From Bacillus sp. AZ43 (lineage in GTDB: Bacteria; Actinomycetota; Actinomycetes; Mycobacteriales; Geodermatophilaceae), in NCBI GenBank assembly GCA_004570425.1, contig SPQJ01000024.1, positions 1-64,000 of the forward strand: 64,000 bases of DNA, read 5' to 3'. How positions within the stretch are numbered: the stretch's first letter is position 1; each line of letters starts with the position of its first letter. The notes beneath the pieces are model-generated. The model saw only the letters and a program-made list of their open reading frames with translations. It did not search any database and had not been told where the DNA came from. Position numbers and translations under genes: made by a program. This document shows positions 39,612-50,988 of this stretch, in pieces.

Positions 39612-40772
39612 GTGGAGATCCCCTTCCGTAGCTCGGAGCGCGCCAGCCTCGGCGTCGAGTGGGAGCTGCAGCTCGTCGACCGCGAGACCCGCGAGCTCGC
39701 GTCCGGCGCCGTGGAGATCCTCGAGGAGATCCGGCCCGAGGGTGCCGACGAGCACCCCAAGGCCAAGCACGAGCTGCTGCAGTCGACCGTCGAGATCATC
39801 ACCGGGGTCTGCACGACGGTCAGCGAGGCCAAGGCCGACCTCGCCGGCACGCTCGCCGAGGTCGTGGCCGCCGCCGACCGGCACGGCCGCGGCGTGATGT
39901 GCGCCGGCAGCCACCCCTTCACGCGCTGGGACTCGCAGGAGATCTCGCCCAGGGAGCGCTACCAGGAGCTCGTCGAGCGGATGCAGTGGCTGGCCCGCCG
40001 GCTGCAGATCTTCGGCGTCCACGTGCACGTCGGCGTCCGCTCGCCCGACAAGGCGATCCCGATCGTCAACGCGCTCACCCAGTACCTGCCGCACTTCCTC
40101 GCGCTCTCGGCGTCGTCGCCGTTCTGGGCCGGCTGCGACACCGGCCTGGCGTCGTCCCGCACCAAGGTGTTCGAGGGCATGCCCACCGGCGGCCTCCCGC
40201 ACCAGCTCGCCGACTGGGCGGAGTTCGAGGAGTACATGGAGACCCTCATCCGCGCCGGCGCGATCGAGAGCGTCCGCGAGGTCTGGTGGGACGTCCGCCC
40301 GCACCCCGACTTCGGCACCGTCGAGCTGCGGGTCTGCGACGGCCTGCCCACCCTCGACGAGATCGGCGCCGTCGCCGCCCTGACCCAGTGCCTGGTCGAC
40401 CAGTTCGACACCCAGCTCGACCGCGGCTACACCCTGCCCACCCCGGCGGAGTGGGTGGTGCGGGAGAACAAGTGGCGGGCGGTCCGCTACGGCCTCGACG
40501 CCGAGATCGTCGTCGACGAGAAGGGCACCGTCCGGCCCGTCCGCGAGGCGATCGCCGACCTGGTCGAGGAGCTCATGCCCACGGCCAAGCGGCTGGAGTG
40601 CGAGGCCGAGCTGTCCGACGTCACCCGGATCCTCGCGGCCGGCGCCTCCTACCAGCGGCAGCGCGAGGTGGCGGCCGCGTCCGGCGGGAAGCTGGAGGCG
40701 GTCGTCGACAGCCTGCTGGCCGAGCTGCGCGACGGGCTGCCCGCCGACGTTCCCGGGGGGCACGCGGCATGA
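39612..40772 (+). CDS. Carboxylate-amine ligase YbdK (glutamate-cysteine ligase type 2 family)
   Basis: 386-residue ATP-grasp-like GCS2 protein. GVEWELQLVD near residue 14, CAGSHPFTRW near 97, VHVHVGVRSPDKAI near 137 and the WWDVRPHPDFGTVELRVCD block near 224 fit the family. It has weak glutamate-cysteine ligase activity in E. coli, but the real substrate is uncertain and actinobacteria usually use mycothiol. GTG 39612 fits the leaderless promoter; in-frame codons upstream are unlikely. Overlaps the amidohydrolase by ATGA. Confidence 0.9.
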   Translation: MEIPFRSSERASLGVEWELQLVDRETRELASGAVEILEEIRPEGADEHPKAKHELLQSTVEIITGVCTTVSEAKADLAGTLAEVVAAADRHGRGVMCAGSHPFTRWDSQEISPRERYQELVERMQWLARRLQIFGVHVHVGVRSPDKAIPIVNALTQYLPHFLALSASSPFWAGCDTGLASSRTKVFEGMPTGGLPHQLADWAEFEEYMETLIRAGAIESVREVWWDVRPHPDFGTVELRVCDGLPTLDEIGAVAALTQCLVDQFDTQLDRGYTLPTPAEWVVRENKWRAVRYGLDAEIVVDEKGTVRPVREAIADLVEELMPTAKRLECEAELSDVTRILAAGASYQRQREVAAASGGKLEAVVDSLLAELRDGLPADVPGGHAA

Positions 40773-42058
40773 CGCCGGTCGTCGAGAAGCTCGGCGCCGC
40801 CGTCGACGACTGGGTCGCCGCCCACCACCAGCAGCTGGTCGCCACCCGGCGGCACCTGCACGCCCACCCCGAGCTGGCCTTCGCCGAGTTCGAGACGACC
40901 TCCTTCCTCGAGCAGCGGCTGCGCGCGCACGGCCTGATGCCCCGCCGGCTGCCCACCGGCACCGGCCTGGTGTGCGAGGTGGGCTCCGGCGACCCGGTCG
41001 TGGTGCTGCGCGCCGACATCGACGCGCTCCCGCTGGCCGACCTCAAGGACGTGCCCTACGCCTCCACCCGCGAGGGCCTCTGCCACGCCTGCGGCCACGA
41101 CGTCCACACCACCGTCGTCCTCGGCGTGCTCGTCGCGCTGGCCGCGATGGACGGGCTGCCCGGCACCGTGCGCGCGGTCTTCCAGCCGGCGGAGGAGACC
41201 GTTCCCGGCGGAGCCACCGAGGTCGTCGCCTCGGGCGTGCTGGACGGCGCCTCGCGGGCCTTCGCGCTGCACTGCGACCCGTCGGTGCCGGCCGGGAAGA
41301 TCGGCCTGCGCACCGGCGCGATCACCGCGGCCTGCGATCGCATGGACGTCACCCTCACCGGGCCCGGCGGGCACACCGCCCGCCCGCAGCTCACCGTCGA
41401 CCTCGTCGACGCCCTCGGCCGGCTGATCACCGACCTGCCGGGACTGCTGTCCCGCCAGGTCGACCCCCGGGCCGGGATGTCGCTCGTGTGGGGCGCGGTC
41501 AACGCCGGCGTCGCGGCGAACGCCATCCCGCAGCGCGGCCAGCTGCGCGGCACGGTGCGCGTCCTCGACCGCGAGGCGTGGAAGGACGCCGAGGACCTGA
41601 TGCGCGCGCTGGTCGAGCGGGTCGCCGCCACGACCGGCGCGGAGGTGGACGTGGACTACATCCGCGGTGTGCCGCCGGTGGTGAACGACCCGCGCTCCGT
41701 GGCCCTGCTGCGCAACGCCGCCCTGGAGACCGTGGGCACCGACAATCTGGTGCTCTCGCCGCAGTCGATGGGCGGCGAGGACTTCGGCTGGTTCGCCGAC
41801 GTCATGCCGATCGCCCTCGCCCGGCTGGGCACCCACGGCGGTGGCGCGCCCCTCGACCTGCACCGCGGCACCTTCGACGTCGACGAGCGGGCGCTCGGGG
41901 TCGGCGTCCGGCTGCTGGCCCGCACCGCGCTGCACGCCCTGGAGGCCGATTCGGCACCCCCTCGCACCGGGCGGAGGGCTCCTGGGGACACTTCTGCCCG
42001 ACGACCGGTCGACGAGAGGCGGGAACCCGACGATGAGTTCCACCGACCAGCAGGCTGA
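40769..42058 (+). CDS. M20D amidohydrolase (AmiB/hippurate hydrolase-like)
   Basis: 429-residue metal-dependent amidohydrolase. CGHDVHTTVVLG near residue 109, QPAEETVPGGATE near 137, LHCDPSVPAGKIG near 167, GGHTARP near 205 and MGGEDFGWF near 335 supply the metal site and lid. It removes acyl groups from N-acyl amino acids or related amides. The last ~35 residues form an Arg/Pro-rich polar tail, and the final 26 bases overlap mutA in another frame. In position it matches mycobacterial amiB1. Confidence 0.89.
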   Translation: MTPVVEKLGAAVDDWVAAHHQQLVATRRHLHAHPELAFAEFETTSFLEQRLRAHGLMPRRLPTGTGLVCEVGSGDPVVVLRADIDALPLADLKDVPYASTREGLCHACGHDVHTTVVLGVLVALAAMDGLPGTVRAVFQPAEETVPGGATEVVASGVLDGASRAFALHCDPSVPAGKIGLRTGAITAACDRMDVTLTGPGGHTARPQLTVDLVDALGRLITDLPGLLSRQVDPRAGMSLVWGAVNAGVAANAIPQRGQLRGTVRVLDREAWKDAEDLMRALVERVAATTGAEVDVDYIRGVPPVVNDPRSVALLRNAALETVGTDNLVLSPQSMGGEDFGWFADVMPIALARLGTHGGGAPLDLHRGTFDVDERALGVGVRLLARTALHALEADSAPPRTGRRAPGDTSARRPVDERREPDDEFHRPAG

Positions 42059-43918
42059 CGCACCCGCGCCGGCCGACGCCGAGGTCCCGGCCGAGCACGA
42101 GGTCCCCAGCGACCTGGCGCTCGCCGCCGAGTTCGAGGCGGCCACCCGCGACCAGTGGCGGGACCTGGTGGCCGGGGTGCTGCGCAAGGCCGGCCGGGAC
42201 GAGCTGCCCGACCCCGTCGAGGAGGCGCTGACCCGCACCGTCGCGACCGGCGTACGGGTGGCGCCGCTCTACACCGCCGACGACGCCGCCGACCTGCCCG
42301 CGGCGGTCGGGGTCCCCGGCCTCGCGCCGTTCGTGCGCGGCGCCCGGGCAGGCGCCGCTCCCGACTCGGGCGTGCCCGGCGGATGGGACGTCCGCCAGCG
42401 GCACGCCCACCCGGACGTCGCCGTCACCAAGGAGGCCATCGCGGCCGACCTCGAGAACGGCGTCACCTCCCTCTGGCTCGTCGTCGGCGACGGCGCGGTG
42501 CCGGCCGACGCCCTCGGGGACGTGCTCTCCGACGTCTACCTCGACCTCGCCCCGGTCGCGGTCTCCGGCGGGCTGCCCGCCGCCGAGGCGTTCCTCGCCC
42601 TGGTGGAGGGCCGCGACGACCTCGCCCCCGGCGGCTCGCTGGGCCTCGACCCGCTCGCGGTGCACGCCGCCACGGGGGAGGCGCAGGACCTCTCCGGCCT
42701 GGCCGACGTCGCCCGCCGCGCCGCGGCCCACCCGGGTCTGCGCACGCTCGTCGTCGACGCGACCGTCTACCACGACGCCGGCGCCAGCGTCGTCGAGGAG
42801 ATCGGCTGCTCGCTCGCCGCGGGCGTCGCCTACCTGCGGGCGCTGACCGACGGCGGCCTCTCCGTCGACGAGGCGTTCGACCAGCTCGAGTTCCGCTACG
42901 CCGCGAGCGCCGACCAGTTCACGACCATCGCCGGGCTGCGCGCCGCCCGCCGGCTGTGGGACCGCGTCGGCGAGGTCAGCGGCGCCTCGCCCGAGGCGCG
43001 CGCCCAGCGCCAGCACGCGCTCACCTCGTCGGTGATGACGACGAAGCGCGACCCGTGGGTCAACATGCTGCGCACCACGGTGGCCTGCTTCGCGGCCGGC
43101 GTGGGCGGCGCCGACGTCGTCACGGTGCAGCCGTTCGACGCCGCGCTCGGCCTGCCCGACTCGTTCTCCCGCCGCATCGCCCGCAACACCCAGAACCTGC
43201 TGGTCGAGGAGGGCCACCTGGCCCGCGTCCTCGACCCGGCCGGCGGCTCCTGGTACGTGGAGTCGCTGACCGATCAGATCGCGCGGGCCGCCTGGGACTG
43301 GTTCACCGAGATCGAGCGCGCCGGCGGGCTGACCGCGGCGCTGGACTCGGGCCTGGTCCGCGACCGGATCGGCGAGGCCTGGGACGCCCGCGCGAAGCGG
43401 CTGGCCACCCGCGCCGACGCGATCACCGGCGTCAGCGAGTTCCCCAACCTGACCGAGAAGCTGCCCGCCCGCGAGCCGTACGCCTGGTCCGCGCCCGGAG
43501 GCGGGCTGCCGCGCGTGCGGGCGGCGCAGGAGTTCGAGGCGCTGCGCGACGCCGCGGACGCCGCCGCGCAGCGGCCGGCCGTGTACCTCGCCACGATCGG
43601 CCCGGTCGCGAAGCACACCGCCCGGGCCACGTTCGCCGGCAACCTGTTCCAGGCCGGCGGCATCGCGACCCCCGCGGGCGACGGCGCCTCCGGTCTGGCG
43701 GAGGCCGGCACGACGGTGGCCTGCATCTGCGGCACAGACAAGGACTACGCCGAGTCCGCCGCGGGTCTGGCCGAGGAGCTGCGCGCGGCCGGGGCGACGT
43801 CGGTGTGGCTGGCCGGGAAGCCCGATCTCGCCGTCGACGGCGTCGACGGCTACGTGTTCGCCGGGTGCGACGCCCTGTCCGTACTGCGTACCGCGCACGA
43901 GCAGCTGGGAGTGCAGGC

Positions 43919-43922
<4 letters not shown>
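42033..43922 (+). CDS. mutA: Methylmalonyl-CoA mutase small (beta) subunit
   Basis: 629-residue structural subunit of the heterodimeric mutase. It has the TIM-barrel fold ([23 protein letters not shown] near residue 286, [22 protein letters not shown] near 366) and a C-terminal B12-domain remnant lacking the DxHxxG cobalamin motif, as expected for the small subunit. ATG at 42033 follows GAGAGGCGGG. Overlaps mutB (ATGA). No B12 riboswitch was recognised upstream. Confidence 0.95.
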
Positions 43923-46125
<2,203 letters not shown>

Positions 46126-46126
<1 letters not shown>

Positions 46127-47112
46127 TGGCCCCTCTGGAGGTTCCCGAGCTGGTCGAGGGGGTGCTGGCCGGCGACCGGCGGGTGATGGCGCGCGCCATC
46201 ACGCTCGTCGAGTCCCGGCGGGGCGACCACCGGGAGAAGGCGCAGGAGCTGCTGGTCGAGCTGCTGCCGCACGCCGGCGGAGCCCGTCGGGTCGGCATCA
46301 GCGGCGTTCCCGGGGTCGGGAAGTCGACCTTCATCGACCAGCTCGGCGTGGACCTGACGGGGGAGGGGCACCGGGTGGCGGTGCTCGCCGTCGACCCGTC
46401 GTCGGCGCGGTCGGGCGGGTCGATCCTCGGGGACAAGACGCGGATGGCGCGGCTGGCGGTCGACGAGCGCGCGTTCATCCGGCCCTCGCCCACCTCGGGC
46501 ACGCTCGGCGGGGTCGCGCAGGCGACGCGGGAGTCGATGGTGGTCGTGGAGGCCGCCGGCTACGACGTCGTCCTGGTGGAGACCGTGGGGGTCGGGCAGT
46601 CGGAGATCGCCGTCGCCGAGATGGTCGACTCCTTCCTGTTCCTGACCCTGGCCCGCACCGGCGACCAGCTGCAGGGCATCAAGCGCGGCATCCTCGAGAT
46701 CGCCGACGTCATCGCCGTCAACAAGGCCGACGGCGAGGGCGCCCCGGGCGCGCGGAAGGCCGCCCGCGAGCTGGCCGGCGCCATCCGGATGCTGCGCGGG
46801 CACGACGAGAGCTGGGACGTCCCGGTGCTCACCTGCGCCGGGCTGACCGGCGACGGCCTCGACGAGGTGTGGGCCAAGCTGGTCGAGCACCAGGACCGGA
46901 TGACGGCGTCCGGCGCGTTCGACGAGCGGCGCCGCGCCCAGCAGGTGCGGTGGACCTGGCAACTGGTCCGCGACTCCCTGGAGCACCGGTTGAGGGCCCA
47001 CCCGGGGGTGCGGTCCGCCGTCCCGGACCTGGAGAAGAGCGTGCTGTCGGGGGAGCTCACGCCGGCCCTGGCCGCGCGGCGGATCGTTGACACCTTCCTG
47101 GCCGCACCCTGA
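46126..47112 (+). CDS. meaB: Methylmalonyl-CoA mutase-associated GTPase MeaB
   Basis: 328-residue G3E-family GTPase that protects the mutase and gates cofactor loading. Walker A GVPGVGKST (60-68), AVDPSSARSGGSILGDKTRM, ETVGVGQSE and the NKAD base-recognition motif are all present. The C-terminal dimerisation helices are full length. TGATG overlap with mutB. The stop codon lies within a 12-bp hairpin. Confidence 0.96.
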
Positions 47113-47137
47113 CCCCCTCCGGCTCGGAGGGGGTCAG
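47109..47137. terminator. Bidirectional 12-bp hairpin between convergent genes
   Basis: CTGACCCCCTCC (47109-47120), loop GGCTC, GGAGGGGGTCAG (47126-47137). The meaB TGA is inside the left arm and the stem ends two bases before the end of the convergent gene. No U-tract on either side. Confidence 0.6.
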
Positions 47138-47138
47138 C

Positions 47139-47594
47139 TCAGAAAGCGGAGCGGCACTCGCGCGAGCGCAGGGCCACCACGTAATCGGTGGGCGCGCCCG
47201 CGGCTTCGGCGGCGTCGGCGATCCCGCCCAGGTGCCGGGCCGAGGGCAGACCGCCCTCGAACGCGTCCAGCACGTAGACGTAGGCCACCACGTCGCCAGC
47301 CAGCGTGTGCACGCGCAGGTGCAGCTTGCGGTAGAGACCGTGGTCGGCGCCCTCCCAGGCGTCCAGCTCCCGTTCGTCGGCCTCCGTGAGGTCGTAGAGC
47401 GCGACGAAGACGCCCGGGTCCTCGAACTCGTCGGGCACGAGCGTGGCGAGGGCACCCTCCCAGCCGAACTCCTCGGCGCCGAAGGTGAGCCGCCAGCCTC
47501 GGATCCAGCCGGTACCCGTGTGCGGGGACGAGGGACAGCGGCGCAGCATCTGCGCCGGATCCATGTTCGACCCGTACGCGGCGTAGAGGCCCAT
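47139..47594 (-). CDS. Gamma-glutamylcyclotransferase-like protein
   Basis: 151-residue protein of the GGCT/AIG2 fold. The substrate-binding YGSNM motif is at residues 7-11 (YAAYGSNMDP), and the conserved region DLTEADERELDAWEG carries the expected acidic residues near 86. A TAACCT eight bases before the ATG gives a leaderless start. The true substrate is not known for most bacterial members. Convergent with meaB. Confidence 0.85.
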   Translation of the reverse strand: MGLYAAYGSNMDPAQMLRRCPSSPHTGTGWIRGWRLTFGAEEFGWEGALATLVPDEFEDPGVFVALYDLTEADERELDAWEGADHGLYRKLHLRVHTLAGDVVAYVYVLDAFEGGLPSARHLGGIADAAEAAGAPTDYVVALRSRECRSAF

Positions 47595-47608
47595 CACCGC
47601 TGAGGTTA
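47595..47608 (-). promoter_or_regulatory. Leaderless -10 of the GGCT-like gene
   Basis: TAACCT (47603-47608, minus strand), 8 bases, then ATG. Confidence 0.45.
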
Positions 47609-47707
47609 ACCATCGGCCCGCAGGAGCCGATGCACCAGTGACGGCCAGTGCCCCCCGGATGGGGACAATGGCCACGACCCACCTGCACCGCGACGGAGAA
47701 GGACCTC

Positions 47708-49111
47708 ATGACCCGCATCGTCATCATCGGCGGCGGCCCGGCCGGCTACGAGGCCGCACTGGTCGCCGCGCAGCTCGGCGCCGAGGTCACCGTCATCGAG
47801 CGGGACGGCATCGGCGGGGCGAGCGTCCTCACCGACTGCGTGCCCTCCAAGACCCTGATCGCCTCCGCGGGGGCCATGACGTCGGTCCGCGATTCCGCCG
47901 CGCTCGGCGTGCACGGCGCGGAGCTGGCCACCGTGGGTCTCGATCTGCCCGCGGCGAATCAGCGGGTCAAGCACCTGGCCATGGCGCAGTCGGCCGACAT
48001 CCACGCCCGGCTCGAGGGCGAGGGCGTGCGGATCGTGGCCGGCCGGGCGCGGCTCAAGGACGAGATCCGCGGACTGGCCGCGCACCGCGTGGAGGTCCTG
48101 GACGCGACCGGCGCGGTCACGGGGGAGTTGGAGAGCGACGTCGTCCTGATCGCGACCGGCGCCGACCCGCGCGTGCTGCCCGGAGCCGAGCCCGACCACG
48201 AGCGGATCCTGGACTGGCGCGACGTCTACGACCTCACCGAGCTGCCCCAGCACCTCGTCGTCGTCGGGTCTGGCGTCACCGGTGCCGAGTTCGCCTCCGG
48301 CTACCTGGAGGCCGGCATCCCGGTCACCCTCGTCTCCTCCCGCGACCGCGTGCTGCCCGGCGAGGACTCCGACGCCGCCGAGGTGCTCGAGCAGGTCTTC
48401 CAGTCCCGCGGCGGCCGCCTCGAGCGCGGCCGGGCGGCGGCCGTGCGGCGGGCCGAGAAGGGCGTGGTCGTCGAGCTCACCGACGGTCGCACCGTCGACG
48501 GCTCGCACGCGCTGATGACCGTCGGCACGGTGCCCAACACCGCCGGCCTCAACCTCGAGCAGTGCGGGGTGCAGCTCAGCGAGTCCGGTCACGTCGTCGT
48601 CGACCGGGTCTCCCGGACGTCGGTGCCCGGCATCTACGCCGCCGGTGACGTCACCGGCGTCTTCCAGCTCGCCTCGGTCGCGGCCATGCAGGGCCGGATC
48701 GCGATGTGGCATGCGCTCGGGGAGGCTGTGGCGCCGATCCGGCTCAAGACGGTGGCGGCCAACGTCTTCACTCATCCCGAGATCGCCACGGTGGGCGTGC
48801 AGGAGAAGAGCCTGCCCGACGAGGCCGACGTCGAGGTCGTCCGGCTGCCGCTGGCCACGAACGCCCGGGCGAAGATGGGCGACCTGCAGGACGGCTTCGT
48901 CAAGCTGTTCGCCCGGCGGTCCACCGACGTGGTGGTCGGTGGGGTGGTGGTGGCCCCAGGGGCGTCGGAACTCATCCTGCCGATCGCTCTCGCCGTCACC
49001 AAGGGCCTGACTGCGGCCGATCTCGCGCAGACCTTTGCCATCTACCCGTCGCTCTCCGGGTCGATCACCGAGGCCGGTCGCCGGCTCATGGGCGGCGACC
49101 ACCTCGCCTGA
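47708..49111 (+). CDS. lpdA: NAD(P)H-quinone dehydrogenase, LpdA-type flavoprotein
   Basis: 467-residue flavoprotein disulfide reductase homologue. FAD motif GGGPAGYEAALVA (8-20) and NAD motif GSGVTGAEFA are present. The redox CxxxxC is broken: the sequence is S39-V-L-T-D-C44, so the first Cys is Ser, and the C-terminal HxxxxE of true E3 enzymes is replaced (AIYPSLSGSITEA). This matches the M. tuberculosis LpdA (Rv3303c) type, which reduces quinones rather than lipoamide. ATG 47708 follows GGAGAAGG. Confidence 0.9.
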   Translation: MTRIVIIGGGPAGYEAALVAAQLGAEVTVIERDGIGGASVLTDCVPSKTLIASAGAMTSVRDSAALGVHGAELATVGLDLPAANQRVKHLAMAQSADIHARLEGEGVRIVAGRARLKDEIRGLAAHRVEVLDATGAVTGELESDVVLIATGADPRVLPGAEPDHERILDWRDVYDLTELPQHLVVVGSGVTGAEFASGYLEAGIPVTLVSSRDRVLPGEDSDAAEVLEQVFQSRGGRLERGRAAAVRRAEKGVVVELTDGRTVDGSHALMTVGTVPNTAGLNLEQCGVQLSESGHVVVDRVSRTSVPGIYAAGDVTGVFQLASVAAMQGRIAMWHALGEAVAPIRLKTVAANVFTHPEIATVGVQEKSLPDEADVEVVRLPLATNARAKMGDLQDGFVKLFARRSTDVVVGGVVVAPGASELILPIALAVTKGLTAADLAQTFAIYPSLSGSITEAGRRLMGGDHLA

Positions 49112-49217
49112 CCCGGGACTCCCGGGGCCGACGTGGCCTCGGTGGTCGATGGGCCGGATGTGACGGCAGTTCCGCTCAATATTCGGGCGACGGTGCCGAT
49201 GGGGTCCGGCCCCGCCG

Positions 49218-50870
49218 ATGTCGAAGGGGATGCGTGCTGACCAGCTCCTCCCCAGCCCCCGCAGGCGCGGCCTGCTGCGTGCCGTCGTCGCCGGTTCGGC
49301 GGTGGCCGCCTCGGTGCTGCTGCCCACGACTGTCGCCGCAGCCGACGAGCCGACCGGCGGCACCGTCGTCGGCGAGCTCGTGCAGGCATGGGCGGAGGCC
49401 GCGCCCGGCGACCACGAGGAGCGCGGCGAGCACGGCGACGACGGGCTGACCAGCTGGGTCCGCACCGCGGAGGGCGACACCATCGCCGTCCCCAGCAGCG
49501 ACGTCGAGGGCGTGCCTTCGGGCGCCACGGTCCAGGTCACCACGGACGGCGACGGCAGCGCCGGAGCCGCCCCGGAGGGCAGCGACGTCGAGGTGCTGGA
49601 GCTGCCGGCGGCGCCGGTCCTCACCCGCACCGCCGGCGTGAGCAACCGGGTCACCGTCGCGCTCGTCGCCCCCGGCGGTGTCGCCGGCGACGCCACCCCG
49701 GTCCAGCGCCTGGTCGACGTCGTCGACGGACCGGTCGCGCAGTTCTGGGCGGAGCAGAGCGACGGCGCGATCCAAGTCGGCGTCACCGCTGCGGCCCCCG
49801 GCTGGGTCACTACCGCGGCCAGCTGTGCCAGCCCCTCGGTTCTGTGGGACGAGGTGGCCGCCAAGGTCGGGTTCGTGCCCGGTCCGGGCAACCACCTGCT
49901 CCTCTACGTGAGCCCGGCCGCGCCTGGCTGCGCCTACGCGCTGGCCGAGGTCGGCGCCGGTCCCGGCAGCGGCGGGCGGATGTACGTCCGGGACGTCGGG
50001 ACGTCGGTCATCGCCCACGAGCTCGGCCACAACTTCGGCCTGGGTCACTCCTCCGGCCGGCAGTGCGACGCGGCGGTCGAGTCGGACTCCTGCCGCACGG
50101 TCTCCTACCGCGACTACTACGACGTCATGGGCGTCTCCTGGGCGCAGCTCGGCTCGCTGACCGCTCCGCAGGCCGCCCGGCTGGGTGTGCTGCCCCCCGC
50201 CGCCCGGCAGCTGGTCTCCACCGCAGACGCGCCGGTCACCGTGACTCTCGCCCCCGTCTCCGGCCGCAGCGGGACGCGCGCCGTCCGGCTCACCGACGCC
50301 GAGGGCGCGGAGTACTGGCTGGAGTACCGCCCGGCGGCCGGCCGAGACGCCTGGCTGGGCACCTCGACCAACTTGTACGGCCTGGATGCCGGTGTGCTTC
50401 TGCGCCGCAGCGGGGGGCTGCCCGACACGTCGGTCCTGCTCGACGGCACCCCCACCGGCTCGGCGGGCTGGGACGCGGATCGTCAGGCGGCCCTCCCCAC
50501 GGGAACGGCCGTGCCGGTCTCCGGCGGGGACTTCACCGTCGTCGTCGACAGCGCCGGGCCGGACTGGGCCGTCGTCACGGTGACCCCGGTCGGGGGTCCC
50601 GCGGCGGCGACCGCGCCGGTCCCGTCCCCGGTCGACGCGGCGTCGCCGCCGGCCGTCCTGCCCGGTAGCGACGCCCCGGCGGTGGCGCAGGAGTCCACGC
50701 CCCGGCTGCCCGTCCTGTCGGCCCAGGCGGCGTTGGCCGCCCCCCTCCTCGATCCCGCATCGGACGCCGGTGTCCCCACCGGCGTGGTGGTGGTGCTGGC
50801 CGCGGCACTGCTCGGAGGGGCGACGGTGCTGGTCGTCCGGGTGCTGCGCAGGGGCGCCTTCTCCCGCTGA
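49218..50870 (+). CDS. Secreted, membrane-anchored metalloprotease, M11/metzincin-like (paralogue 1)
   Basis: 550-residue exported protein. A signal peptide (GLLRAVVAGSAVAASVLLP, cleavage near AAADEP) is followed by a pro-region with GELVQAWAE. The zinc site HELGHNFGLGHS has His267, Glu268, His271 and His277, and a Met-turn YYDVMG lies about 34 residues on. TAPQAARLGVLP after it is typical of gametolysin-like peptidases. A Pro/Ser linker leads to a C-terminal membrane helix (GVVVVLAAALLGGATVLVV) and a basic tail. The ATG start lacks a clear ribosome-binding site. Substrate unknown. Confidence 0.85.
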   Translation: MSKGMRADQLLPSPRRRGLLRAVVAGSAVAASVLLPTTVAAADEPTGGTVVGELVQAWAEAAPGDHEERGEHGDDGLTSWVRTAEGDTIAVPSSDVEGVPSGATVQVTTDGDGSAGAAPEGSDVEVLELPAAPVLTRTAGVSNRVTVALVAPGGVAGDATPVQRLVDVVDGPVAQFWAEQSDGAIQVGVTAAAPGWVTTAASCASPSVLWDEVAAKVGFVPGPGNHLLLYVSPAAPGCAYALAEVGAGPGSGGRMYVRDVGTSVIAHELGHNFGLGHSSGRQCDAAVESDSCRTVSYRDYYDVMGVSWAQLGSLTAPQAARLGVLPPAARQLVSTADAPVTVTLAPVSGRSGTRAVRLTDAEGAEYWLEYRPAAGRDAWLGTSTNLYGLDAGVLLRRSGGLPDTSVLLDGTPTGSAGWDADRQAALPTGTAVPVSGGDFTVVVDSAGPDWAVVTVTPVGGPAAATAPVPSPVDAASPPAVLPGSDAPAVAQESTPRLPVLSAQAALAAPLLDPASDAGVPTGVVVVLAAALLGGATVLVVRVLRRGAFSR

Positions 50871-50988
50871 GCGGATCCGGCCTACCGATCCGGCGGCAGC
50901 GACGACAGCCGATCGGGCCGCCGCGGTGCTCCCGCGGGGCGCGGCTGCCGATGACGAAGGAGGTCGTCCACACCCCAGGAGTTCCGTC

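Noticed and set aside
41950-42032. Possible cobalamin riboswitch upstream of mutA
   Set aside because: The interval is mostly coding for the amidohydrolase, is too short, and lacks the B12-box sequence.
42155-43918. The mutB frame stays open upstream through mutA, which could suggest a fused protein
   Set aside because: The mutB start at 43919 gives the normal length and overlaps the mutA stop; the upstream translation is Arg/Pro-rich shadow sequence.
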